Source: ZC4RG19 sp036279475
Lineage (GTDB): Bacteria > Actinomycetota > Acidimicrobiia > Acidimicrobiales > VFJN01
Assembly: GCA_036279475.1 (NCBI GenBank)
Contig: DASUJB010000222.1
Location: forward strand, 1-16,811
DNA: 16,811 nucleotides
Direction: 5' to 3'
This document shows positions 6,484-13,989 of the stretch, in pieces (the stretch's first letter is position 1; every line of letters starts with the position of its first letter). The position numbers were made by a program, and so were the translations under genes. The notes under the pieces are model-generated. The model was not told the origin of the DNA. It saw only the letters and a program-made list of their open reading frames with translations, and ran no database searches.

Positions 6484-6504
6484 GCGGTCGATGACCGCAG
6501 CCTA
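6484..6504 (-). promoter_or_regulatory. Candidate -10 (TAGGCT) plus start-proximal inverted repeat for the DUF2516-like gene
   Basis: Minus-strand TAGGCT (6504-6499) fits a TAnnnT -10 element. Directly after it lies a perfect 6-bp inverted repeat GCGGTC-ATC-GACCGC (6498-6484) with the in-frame ATC at its centre. This would give a leaderless message or a hairpin at the 5' end, or could be an operator. No clear -35 is visible. Confidence 0.35.
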
Positions 6505-6573
6505 GTGGTCCGTCCGGGACCGGCCCGGCTTCGGTGGGGCTCGGGCGCTCGCCGGGCGACGACGGGGCCCGGC

Positions 6574-7302
6574 TCAGGCCGGCGTGGTCCAGCCTCCCGG
6601 ACGCCCGCCGCCCGGGAGGTCGGCGCCCGCAGCACCGCCGGGGCCACGGGCGCCCGGCCGTACCCGCCGCAGGCGGTTGCCGGCGTCCTCGAAGCCCGGC
6701 AGGGGCACCTGGAGGGAGAGCCCCCGCGCCGTCACGTAGGAGCCCACCAGCTCCTCGACCTCGGCCCAGCCTCGGGCCCGGGGTGGCGGCAGCTCGCGGT
6801 TGTAGGGCTGGTCGTAGACGATCACCGGCACCCCCGTCCGGCGGAGGGCGTCGACGTTGTGGGGGGCGTCCTCGACGTAGCAGTCGGCCTCCACCTGCGG
6901 CTTGGCCCCGAGGAAGCACAGGTCGCGGTAGGGGACCCCCGTGGCGTCGAGCCAGTCCACCGTGTCGGCCACGGCCGTGGCGTGGCCCCAGTTGACGTAG
7001 AGGCGGTGGGTGATGATGCGGATCCACACGCCGGCGTCCGAGAGCCGCCACAGCGCCTGGGCCACGCCCGGCATGGGTGGCATCGTGCGGAAGATGCGGT
7101 GCTCGAGGACGGCCGCCCGGTGCAGCGCCTCGAACTCGCCGGAGGAGAGCCCCCACTCCCTGAAGTCCCACGACCGTTCCAGCGGCAGGCGCTCGGGATC
7201 GGTGCCGGTCCGCCGGGCCACCACCTCCCGCAGGGCCGCCGTGTAGTCGCCGCACACGCCGTCGAGGTCGACCCCGAGGATGAACCCGTCGGCGGCAGCC
7301 AC
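6574..7302 (-). CDS. NT5C-type 5'-nucleotidase (HAD superfamily)
   Basis: 242 residues from GTG 7302. HAD motif I is GVDLDGV (nucleophile D12, acid/base D14), motif II lies in RIITHRL (T98), the motif III lysine is probably K134 in LGAKPQVEAD, and motif IV is CYVEDAPHN (E144, D145). The wide helical cap between motifs I and II (about 20-80) and the overall pattern match the 5'(3')-deoxyribonucleotidase/NT5C group, which dephosphorylates nucleoside monophosphates in the cytosol. The last roughly 40 residues are a Gly/Pro/Arg-rich extension. The start is one base after the AftD-like gene's stop and has no Shine-Dalgarno, so translation is probably coupled. It might clear nucleotides released by glycosyltransfer, but the true substrate cannot be read; a house-cleaning phosphatase is an equal possibility. 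Confidence 0.85.
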   Translation of the reverse strand: MAAADGFILGVDLDGVCGDYTAALREVVARRTGTDPERLPLERSWDFREWGLSSGEFEALHRAAVLEHRIFRTMPPMPGVAQALWRLSDAGVWIRIITHRLYVNWGHATAVADTVDWLDATGVPYRDLCFLGAKPQVEADCYVEDAPHNVDALRRTGVPVIVYDQPYNRELPPPRARGWAEVEELVGSYVTARGLSLQVPLPGFEDAGNRLRRVRPGARGPGGAAGADLPGGGRPGGWTTPA

Positions 7303-7303
7303 G

Positions 7304-10300
7304 TCAGTCGCGGTCGGACCGGCGGGCGCGCCACACCCGGTCGACGATGACGTCCGCCACCAGCAGGAGCACCGCCAGCCATCCGAGCGGGTGCACGGCA
7401 GAGATCTCGACGGGCCAGTCGAAGCTGGGCTCGGGGCTCTGGCGCACCTGGACGTCCACGACGTAGGCGGCGCACGCCGCCAGGGCCAGGGGGCTGGCCA
7501 GCAGGAGGTAGCGGCGGAACGCCTCATGGCGGCACCCGATGCCGGCGGCCGCTCCCACCACGACGCCCACGGCCGGACCCGCCAGGGCGAGGGCGCCCAA
7601 CCCGACGGCCACGCCGGTGAGCACCGCTCGCCGTCGGGTGGGGAGAGCGCCGTCGTAGCGGAAGGCCAGCACCGGCGAGTACGGCTCGGCCAGCGACGAG
7701 GGGGCTCGCACCGCCGGGGTCGGGCGGCGCAGGGCCAGGCCGAGGCACACGACCGCCGCCACCAGCGAGATTACCATGGCCACGTCGACCCGTCGCTGGG
7801 GGGCGAAGCGGAGGTCGACGTCGAAGGACCCGGCCGTGGGGGTGACCAGCCAGCCGTTGGCGAAGCCGTCGACGAGCACCGGCTCGCCCAGCTCGTCGTG
7901 GCCGGCCGTGGCGGTCCAGCCGGGGTTGTGGCTCTGGCCGAGCACGAGCCAGAACGGCTCGCCCGGGGTCGCACCGGTGATCCGGGCGGTGGCGTGGTCG
8001 TGCTCGTCCGCGGTCACCTCGACCGTGGGCACGGCCCCGGCACCGGGCCGCCCGGCCGCCAGCAGGCCGCCGGCCCGGTCGGCAGCGCCCCCGGCCGCCG
8101 ACCGGATCACCAGGCGGTCGACGTCCAGGCCGGTGCTGCGGCCCGGGGCGGTGGTGACCTCGTGGCGGCCCCGGGCGAGCGCCAGCGGCGCCCCGTCGCA
8201 CGCCACCAGGGGCAGGGCCTCCCCGGCGAGCAGGTCGGCGGTGCGACCCCGCACCCGCACGGGGACCGGCCTCCCGTCCGCCCGCACCAGGTCCCGGCGG
8301 CAGCCGCTGTCGAACGCGGGGGCGAGGGGAGGGACGTGCGGGCCCGGCAGGCCCACCTCGGCCACGGCCAGCGGCTGCTCGATGCGGGACTCGCTGACCC
8401 AGTCGTTGGTGGTGACGGGGCGCACGTCGGTGAATCGGAACCGGAACGACGACCCGGTCACGGCGCGGGGGAGCCGCGCCTCGACGTCCCGGACGCTGCC
8501 CTGGCGGTCGCCGTCGGCGACGGGGGACAGGGGTACCCGCCCCACGACCTCGCCGTCCACCCACACCTCGACCTCGGTGGGCACCGAGTGCCGCCCGTCG
8601 GCGACGAGGGTGAGCGGTACGGCGTCGACCGTGACCGGCGCGGCCAGGTTCACCTCGACCCACTGCCGCCTCGGCGCCGAGCGCAGCGAGGTCCAGGCCG
8701 TGGACCGGTCGCCGTCGAAGGCCGCCGAGGCCGTGTGGACGTCGCCGGTGAGCCGGCTGCTGGCCCGGGCCCACGTCACCGTGCCGTCGTGGCGGCGGCC
8801 GAGCACCTGGTCGATCACCGACGCCGGATCCCGCCGGAACAGGCGGACCTCGCCGTCCAGGCGGAACGAGCGGGGTGACGGGAGCTCCACCACCCGGGCC
8901 ATGGCGGCCTCCTCGTCGTGCCGGGTGGTCTCGGTGGGGTCCTGGCGCTGGCGGGTGACCACCACGGCCAGCGGGTGGTCGAGGTCGGCGCGGCCGACGG
9001 CGTCGAGCAGGTCGACGGGCAGGCGCACCCTCTCGACCTGGGTGGGTGGACGGTCCCCGATGGCCACCTCGGCGAAGCCGACGCTGGACTGCCCCGTGTA
9101 GCGGGAGCGCACCCCGGCCGTGTCGGCCAGGATCTCGATGGACAGCTCGTCGAAGGTGCGCTCGGGGAACCGCACCCGTTGCCCCGGCTCGTCGCGCGAC
9201 TCGGATCCCAGGGCCACGTCGACCGGGTCGCCCCCGTCGAAGCGCAGGCGCACCTCGGTGATGAACCGGTTCCGGGAGCCGTTCGTCGCCTGGGTGAGGG
9301 TGATCGTGTCGGTGGTGACCGGGTCGTCGAGGCTCAGGGCCAGGCGCTCGCCGCGAGCGTCGGAGAACGCCGCCGTCCGCCAGGCCGTCTCCACGTCGCC
9401 GTCGACCGCCAGGGCCGGGCGCTCCTCGGTGGTGAACGTGATGGGGTTGCCGTAGCTGGTGGCCCGGGCTGTGATCCCCCCGGTGGGGGCGCTCACCGTC
9501 ATGGCGTCCTCGGACGCGTCGGGGAAGGTGGGGAGGCGGTTGTCGGTGGGGTCCTCCTCGAGCGGCTCCTCACCCGGGGCCTCGGTGTAGCCCCGGGTGT
9601 GGCGCACGGTGGTCCACCGCTCGCCCCGGTCACGGTTCGAGTCGGTGACCACCAGGGTGGCGCCGTCGTCGAGGGCGGCGTCGATCTCGCCCTCCGACAT
9701 CGACGCCGAGTAGCGGATCAGCTCCCGCCCGTCGACGAGCCCGGCGGCCGCGGCGTCGACGAGCCCGGCCCCGTCCCCGGCCACCAGGAGGGGGGACGCC
9801 GTCGCGTGGGTCGACACGATCGGAACGGGGTCCTCCACCCCGAAGGACGCCAGGGAAGGGGGATCGGGCAGGTCCGGTGGCGTCTGGAGCATCAGCTCGT
9901 CGTCGAGCTGGACCTCGTCCACCGTGACGTTGGGCGCGGTGGGGCCGAACCCCGTGGGCTCCCCCAGCCCCGGCGCGGCGGTGACGAGCTGCCACAGGTT
10001 CCGGGGCCGGGGCGTGTTGTAGCGCTCGTACTGGAGGTCGCTCTGGACCAGCACGTCGCCGGCCCGCATGAGGCGGGCCAGCGGGGCGATGCCCTGCGGC
10101 TCGGCCGTGCGCTCCTGGAGGGTGAGGTCGAAGGCGTTCAGGAGGTTGGCGGACGGCGCCGACCCGTAGGGGATGAGCTCCCGCTGCACCGACGGGCGGT
10201 CCATCAGGCCAGGCAGCACGGGGTCGACCGTGTTGCCCCAGCGGTAGCTGGCGAAGTCCGAGCCCGGGACCACCAGCACCCGCGTGCCGTCCCCCCGGGC

Positions 10301-11737
10301 GTCGAGGTGGGCGGCGGCCTCGTCCCAGTAGGTGGGGAGCTCCTCCGGCCGCCGCAGGTTGTCGGGCACGAGCTCCCCCCGCCACAGCGGCGGCAGGGCC
10401 AGCAGGGCCACGGCCACCACGGCCGCGGGGAGGGCGGGCGACAGCCGCGGCCATCGCCGGGTGGCGCTGGTGACCCCCGCCCCGGCCAGCACGGCCAAGC
10501 CCAGGGCCACGAGGGGGACGGCCCGGGGAAGGCTGCGCATCGACAGGCCCAGGTCGGACTCCAGGAAGGCCCTGACCGCCCGGGGGAACGGGGCACCGCC
10601 CTCCCAGGGGTAGGCGCCGACGGCCAGCGCCACGCCCACCGCCACCAGCATCACGAAGTAGGCCCGGTGGCGCCAGCGGGCCACGACGCCCCCCACCAAC
10701 CCGAGGAGGGGGACGAGGTAGGTCACGACGAGCAGCGGGACGCGCTGGGTGTAGTCGACGCTCGGCTCGATCCACGGTCCCAGCCGGTCGCCGCCGTAGA
10801 AGAACCAGTAACCCAGGCCCCGCAGGACCTCGTGGCTGACCGACACCGCCGCCACCGTGCGGGCGGTCTCCGTGTACCGGAGGATCTCGATGCCGTTGGT
10901 CCCCTGCACCGACAGGCCGGCGATCCACCACGCCGAGACGGGCACCGTCGCCACGCCGATCCGCAGCGCCGCCCGCACGGCCGTGCGGGGGGGCACCTCG
11001 CCCGCCACCCACACGGCGTGGGCGAGCCACAGCACCGGTGCCAGCCCCACCAGGAGCAGGGCCGTGGCGTTGACGCTCCCGCAGGTGGCCACCACCAGGG
11101 CGAACAGCGCCGGGTACCGCCATCCCCTCGTGCGCACGGTCCGGGCCGCCAGGGCCACCAGCCACGGCAGGGCGGCGAACGGCAGGAGGATGGCCGACAG
11201 GCGGGCGATCAGGGTGAGGAGGTAGGGCGTCAGCGCGTAGGTGAAGGTGGCCACCGTGACCCCGGGCCCCCGGCCCCAGCCCAGCGTGCGCAGTAGGTAC
11301 GCCACGCCGGCGCCGGCGGCGAAGACGATGGTGCCCCACCACAGCCGCTGCGCCGCCCAGTCCGGCACGCCCAGGACGTCGGCCAGCCAGTAGAAGGGGC
11401 CCATCGGCCACAGGAACCCGATGTTCTGGTGGGTGACCGTCCCCAGGCCGATCGACGGGTCCCACATCGACCAGGCCCGGCCCATCAACCGGCTGGGGTC
11501 GAGGTAGAGGTAGGTCTTGGTGTCGGCGCTCACCCACCCCCGCCGGGTGAGCAGCAGGGGGACGTAGGCCACCAGCGCCAGCCCGCCCAGCAGCCGCCAC
11601 GGTGGCGGGTCGGCCCGCCGGGGGGTGCGGCCGACCGCCCTCGTGGCCGGGGGCCGCGCCGGGGCGGGCGCCACGGTGGCCAGCGCCGCTCGCCGCCCGA
11701 GCAGGGCGCGCCCGGGCCTGGGGCCCCGGGCTCTCAT
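7304..11737 (-). CDS. AftD-like alpha-(1->3)-arabinofuranosyltransferase family protein (DUF3367, GT-C)
   Basis: 1477 residues, close to mycobacterial AftD (about 1400). AftD is a polytopic GT-C enzyme that transfers arabinofuranose from decaprenyl-phosphoarabinose to cell-wall arabinan on the outer face. After a basic 45-residue leader come a first membrane helix (47-63), then VSADTKTYLYLDP with D72 as the likely GT-C loop aspartate, and PSIGLGTVTHQNIGFLWPMG, a family hallmark. Many more helices run to about residue 455. A large extracellular part follows with two discoidin/F5-8C-like carbohydrate-binding regions (about 749-894 and 994-1132), and four or so C-terminal helices from about 1313. 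Start ATG 11737 overlaps the GT4 stop as ATGA; translation signals further upstream in the frame belong to the GT4 gene's antisense reading. Membership in the family is firm; arabinose as the substrate is inferred. Confidence 0.92.
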   Translation of the reverse strand: MRARGPRPGRALLGRRAALATVAPAPARPPATRAVGRTPRRADPPPWRLLGGLALVAYVPLLLTRRGWVSADTKTYLYLDPSRLMGRAWSMWDPSIGLGTVTHQNIGFLWPMGPFYWLADVLGVPDWAAQRLWWGTIVFAAGAGVAYLLRTLGWGRGPGVTVATFTYALTPYLLTLIARLSAILLPFAALPWLVALAARTVRTRGWRYPALFALVVATCGSVNATALLLVGLAPVLWLAHAVWVAGEVPPRTAVRAALRIGVATVPVSAWWIAGLSVQGTNGIEILRYTETARTVAAVSVSHEVLRGLGYWFFYGGDRLGPWIEPSVDYTQRVPLLVVTYLVPLLGLVGGVVARWRHRAYFVMLVAVGVALAVGAYPWEGGAPFPRAVRAFLESDLGLSMRSLPRAVPLVALGLAVLAGAGVTSATRRWPRLSPALPAAVVAVALLALPPLWRGELVPDNLRRPEELPTYWDEAAAHLDARGDGTRVLVVPGSDFASYRWGNTVDPVLPGLMDRPSVQRELIPYGSAPSANLLNAFDLTLQERTAEPQGIAPLARLMRAGDVLVQSDLQYERYNTPRPRNLWQLVTAAPGLGEPTGFGPTAPNVTVDEVQLDDELMLQTPPDLPDPPSLASFGVEDPVPIVSTHATASPLLVAGDGAGLVDAAAAGLVDGRELIRYSASMSEGEIDAALDDGATLVVTDSNRDRGERWTTVRHTRGYTEAPGEEPLEEDPTDNRLPTFPDASEDAMTVSAPTGGITARATSYGNPITFTTEERPALAVDGDVETAWRTAAFSDARGERLALSLDDPVTTDTITLTQATNGSRNRFITEVRLRFDGGDPVDVALGSESRDEPGQRVRFPERTFDELSIEILADTAGVRSRYTGQSSVGFAEVAIGDRPPTQVERVRLPVDLLDAVGRADLDHPLAVVVTRQRQDPTETTRHDEEAAMARVVELPSPRSFRLDGEVRLFRRDPASVIDQVLGRRHDGTVTWARASSRLTGDVHTASAAFDGDRSTAWTSLRSAPRRQWVEVNLAAPVTVDAVPLTLVADGRHSVPTEVEVWVDGEVVGRVPLSPVADGDRQGSVRDVEARLPRAVTGSSFRFRFTDVRPVTTNDWVSESRIEQPLAVAEVGLPGPHVPPLAPAFDSGCRRDLVRADGRPVPVRVRGRTADLLAGEALPLVACDGAPLALARGRHEVTTAPGRSTGLDVDRLVIRSAAGGAADRAGGLLAAGRPGAGAVPTVEVTADEHDHATARITGATPGEPFWLVLGQSHNPGWTATAGHDELGEPVLVDGFANGWLVTPTAGSFDVDLRFAPQRRVDVAMVISLVAAVVCLGLALRRPTPAVRAPSSLAEPYSPVLAFRYDGALPTRRRAVLTGVAVGLGALALAGPAVGVVVGAAAGIGCRHEAFRRYLLLASPLALAACAAYVVDVQVRQSPEPSFDWPVEISAVHPLGWLAVLLLVADVIVDRVWRARRSDRD
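9731..9769. repeat. 15-bp direct repeat within the AftD-like gene
   Basis: GTCGACGAGCCCGGC occurs at 9731-9745 and 9755-9769, a 24-base period. On the coding strand it gives GLVDAAAAGLVDG, a short in-frame duplication in the extracellular region. It is probably a small in-frame expansion without special function. Confidence 0.6.
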
Positions 11738-12921
11738 CGGCGCGTGCGGTGCCGCGCCACCTCGTCGGCCACCACCCGCATGAGCTCCGTCGCCGTGTGC
11801 GACCACGTCAGCTCGGAGGCCCACGCCCGCGCCCCGGCCGAGAGGCGGGCACGCAGGTCGTCGTCCCCCAGCACCGAGGCCATGGCGTCGCCCAGGCTGG
11901 CGGGGTCGGGGCCGGCCAGCAGGCCGGAGCGCCCGTCCCGCACGGCATCGGCGTGCCCGGCGATGCGGGTGGCGACGGCGGGGGTGCCGCAGGCCGCCGC
12001 CTCGGTGAGCGTCATGCCCCATCCCTCGCGGGCGGACGCCGAGGCGACGATCCAGGTCGTGCGGTAGAGCTCGACCAGCTCGTCGTGGGTGACGTGACCG
12101 CGCAGCGTGACCCAGTCGCCGGCTCCCAGCTCCTCCACGACGGCCTCGATCCGGGGCTTCTCGTAGCCCTCGCCCACGATGACGAGGCGCAGGTCGGGCA
12201 CGCGGGCACGGGCGTGGTGGGCCGCCCGCACCAGGGCGTCGTAGCGCTTGACGGGGGCGAGGCGCCCCACGGCGACGACCATGGGATGGGGGCTGCGCCG
12301 GCCCCCGGGAGAGAAGCGGGCGTCGATGCCCGGGTGGACCACGGTGACGCGGTCGGACCGGAAGCCCAGCTCCTCGACCAGCTCGCGCTTGGAGGACTCG
12401 GACAGGGTGGCCACGGCGGAGCCCCGGTAGAGGGGCGGGGCGACCGTGCTCTCGAAGGCCCGGCCCAGGGGGCCGAGGCGGTCGCCGAGGGTCATGTCCC
12501 ACATCTCGGCGTGCACGTGGTGCAGGAGGACGACCCGGGGGCCCCGGTTCCACAGCGGGCTGAGGAAGGGCATGCCGTTCCAGATCTCCACCAGCACGTC
12601 CCGGGGGCCGGTGCGCCCGAGGAGCTCGGCGAGGGCGGCACGGGGGAAGACCATGTGGCGTCCCGCTCGCCGGATGACCCTGTAGCCGTCGCGGACGGCC
12701 TCCGTGGGTTGGCCCTGCGCCCAGGACGTGCGCATGGTGACCTCGACGCCGGCGGCGGCCCACCGCCGGGCCACCTCGGCGATGTGCACCTCGGAGCCCC
12801 CGGCCTCGACGTCGTCGAGGTCGCGCCAGGCCAGCACGTGGACGCGGCGGACGCCGGCCGAGGCGGCGAGGTCGCCGATCTTGGCGACCGGCTCGGTGGC
12901 GTCGGGCACGACGTTGCTCAC
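11734..12921 (-). CDS. GT4 family glycosyltransferase
   Basis: 395 residues. The GT-B fold is clear: an N-terminal acceptor domain with EAGGSEVHIAEVARRWAAAGVEVT (GG at 41-42) and a C-terminal donor domain with VVAVGRLAPVKRYDALVRA, LVIVGEGYEKPRIEAV, and the EX7E motif in AREGWGMTLTEAAACG (E299 and E307). GT4 retaining enzymes transfer a sugar from a nucleotide or GDP/UDP donor to a lipid or glycan in the cytoplasm. The GTG at 12921 is preferred because GGAGGA stands 9 bases upstream; a longer frame to 12987 has no support. The TGA stop overlaps the ATG of the AftD-like gene (ATGA), making this the first gene of that operon, so it likely acts on the same glycan. Donor sugar unknown. Confidence 0.92.
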   Translation of the reverse strand: MSNVVPDATEPVAKIGDLAASAGVRRVHVLAWRDLDDVEAGGSEVHIAEVARRWAAAGVEVTMRTSWAQGQPTEAVRDGYRVIRRAGRHMVFPRAALAELLGRTGPRDVLVEIWNGMPFLSPLWNRGPRVVLLHHVHAEMWDMTLGDRLGPLGRAFESTVAPPLYRGSAVATLSESSKRELVEELGFRSDRVTVVHPGIDARFSPGGRRSPHPMVVAVGRLAPVKRYDALVRAAHHARARVPDLRLVIVGEGYEKPRIEAVVEELGAGDWVTLRGHVTHDELVELYRTTWIVASASAREGWGMTLTEAAACGTPAVATRIAGHADAVRDGRSGLLAGPDPASLGDAMASVLGDDDLRARLSAGARAWASELTWSHTATELMRVVADEVARHRTRR

Positions 12922-12985
12922 GACTGATCGTCCTCCCCATCCCCAGTGATGGTCACCGGCCCGGTGCGGGGGCGGTGGTCGCGCC

Positions 12986-12991
12986 ATCGTA
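12986..12991 (-). promoter_or_regulatory. Candidate -10 element (TACGAT) for the GT4-AftD operon
   Basis: Minus-strand TACGAT fits TAnnnT and would give a leader of about 58 bases before GTG 12921. No convincing -35 is visible. It faces a rightward candidate -10 at 13044, forming a divergent promoter region. Confidence 0.3.
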
Positions 12992-13003
12992 GGTGCCGCA
13001 TCA

Positions 13004-13013
13004 GGGCGCGCCC
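13004..13013. promoter_or_regulatory. 10-bp palindrome between divergent candidate promoters
   Basis: GGGCGCGCCC is a perfect palindrome roughly midway between the leftward and rightward candidate -10 elements. Its place would suit an operator controlling both the glycosyltransferase operon and the methyltransferase, but short GC-only palindromes are frequent in DNA of this composition. Confidence 0.25.
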
Positions 13014-13043
13014 GCGTGTGAGCTTCGGGTACCGGATCGGCCG

Positions 13044-13049
13044 TATGCT
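13044..13049 (+). promoter_or_regulatory. Candidate -10 element (TATGCT) for the methyltransferase
   Basis: TATGCT is the most AT-rich hexamer nearby and fits TAnnnT; a transcription start near 13056 would give a leader of about 58 bases before GTG 13114. The ATG inside it (13045) is in frame with the gene, so it could instead be a start codon. No clear -35. Confidence 0.33.
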
Positions 13050-13113
13050 ACGGACTCCTGCGCCCGCGCACCAACGATCAGGGGGAGGTGCGCCCGACCC
13101 CACGGAGCAGCCC

Positions 13114-13869
13114 GTGCCCAGCCACGATCCCGCCGCCACGCCCCAGCTCGACCAGGCCCTCGACGGCGTCGAGGGCTGGTTCAGCCCCGAGCAGGTGGCC
13201 CACCTGGCCCGGCGGGTGGCGGCCGTGCCGGCCACCGGCCGGATCGTGGAGATCGGCAGCTACCGGGGTCGCTCGATGATCGTCATCGCCTCGAGCGCCC
13301 GGGAGGGGGTCGAGATCTACGCCATCGACCCCCACGCCGGCAACGACCGCGGGCCCCAGGAGATCGAGGGCTTCGAGGACGAGGCCGCCCTCGACAGCAA
13401 GGTCTTCCTCGCCAACCTGGAGCGGGCCGGCGTGCGGGACCGCGTCACCTACGTGCGCAAGTTCAGCCACGACGCCCTCGACGACGTCCCTGCGCCCGTC
13501 GACCTGCTCCACGTCGACGGCGCCCATCGCTACGCGCCGGCCAGCGACGACATCGCGTCGTGGGGTGCCCGGGTGGCCGAGGGGGGGTCCATTCTCATCC
13601 ACGACTCGTTCTCGTCGGTCGGGGTGACGCTGGCCCTGGTGGCCAGGCTCACGTTCTCGACCGGCTGGCGCTACGCCGGTCGGAGCCGGTCGCTGGCCGA
13701 GTACGTGCGCGAGCCGGTCGCCGGCATCGCCCGGGTGGCGAACGTGGCCCGCCAGCTCGCCGAGGTGCCGTGGTTCCTCCGCAACCTCCTGGTCAAGGCG
13801 CTGATCCTCGCCAAGCTGCCCTGGGCCACGCGCCTCCTGGGCCACGAGGGCGAGAGCTGGCCGTACTGA
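13114..13869 (+). CDS. Class I SAM-dependent methyltransferase (Methyltransf_24-like)
   Basis: 251 residues from GTG 13114, which has GGAG 6 bases upstream. The Rossmann-type SAM fold shows motif I IVEIGSYRGRS (E46, G48, G52), an acidic ribose site YAIDPHAG (D72), and LLHVDGAHRY (D135, H138) followed by GGSILIHDSF. This VDGxHxY plus IHDS layout is the pattern of the Methyltransf_24 group, often found in polysaccharide and surface-glycan clusters, where members modify sugars; the metal-binding Asp/His residues suggest a cation-assisted O-methyltransferase. An in-frame ATG at 13045 would add 23 residues rich in Pro/Gly, without a Shine-Dalgarno. It diverges from the GT4-AftD operon and converges on the polyprenol-phosphate-mannose synthase gene. 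Acceptor unknown. Confidence 0.87.
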   Translation: MPSHDPAATPQLDQALDGVEGWFSPEQVAHLARRVAAVPATGRIVEIGSYRGRSMIVIASSAREGVEIYAIDPHAGNDRGPQEIEGFEDEAALDSKVFLANLERAGVRDRVTYVRKFSHDALDDVPAPVDLLHVDGAHRYAPASDDIASWGARVAEGGSILIHDSFSSVGVTLALVARLTFSTGWRYAGRSRSLAEYVREPVAGIARVANVARQLAEVPWFLRNLLVKALILAKLPWATRLLGHEGESWPY

Positions 13870-13885
13870 CACGGGGCCGCGCCCG

Positions 13886-13920
13886 GGGTGCCGGGGACGA
13901 GGATGCCCCCCCGGGCACCC
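13886..13920. terminator. Possible bidirectional hairpin between convergent genes
   Basis: GGGTGCCGGGG (13886-13896) pairs with CCCCGGGCACCC (13909-13920) with one bulged base and a 12-base loop, starting 17 bases after the methyltransferase stop. The 120-base convergent gap is a natural terminator site. No T-run is present, so support is structural only. Confidence 0.35.
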
Positions 13921-13989
13921 GCCGGTCGGCTGTCGTGGTCGGGAGCGCCGGGCACCGGTCGCCGGTCGCCGGCGCACGTCGCTCCACGG

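Noticed and set aside
8918..11296. 792-residue open frame on the plus strand opposite the AftD-like gene
   Set aside because: Composition is Gly/Arg/His-rich without any domain; the opposite strand holds AftD family motifs and membrane helices.
11738..12940. N-terminal extension of the AftD-like reading frame upstream of 11737
   Set aside because: That stretch codes the GT4 enzyme in another frame of the same strand; the extension reads as Arg/Pro/Gly-rich nonsense, and ATG 11737 in an ATGA overlap fits operon structure.
12922..12987. Longer GT4 start at 12987
   Set aside because: The added residues have no family similarity, the GTG at 12921 has a strong ribosome binding site, and a candidate promoter lies inside the extension.
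13045..13113. Upstream ATG start for the methyltransferase
   Set aside because: Not fully excluded, but it lacks a ribosome binding site, overlaps a -10-like hexamer, and adds only a Pro/Gly-rich leader; GTG 13114 has GGAG at 6 bases.
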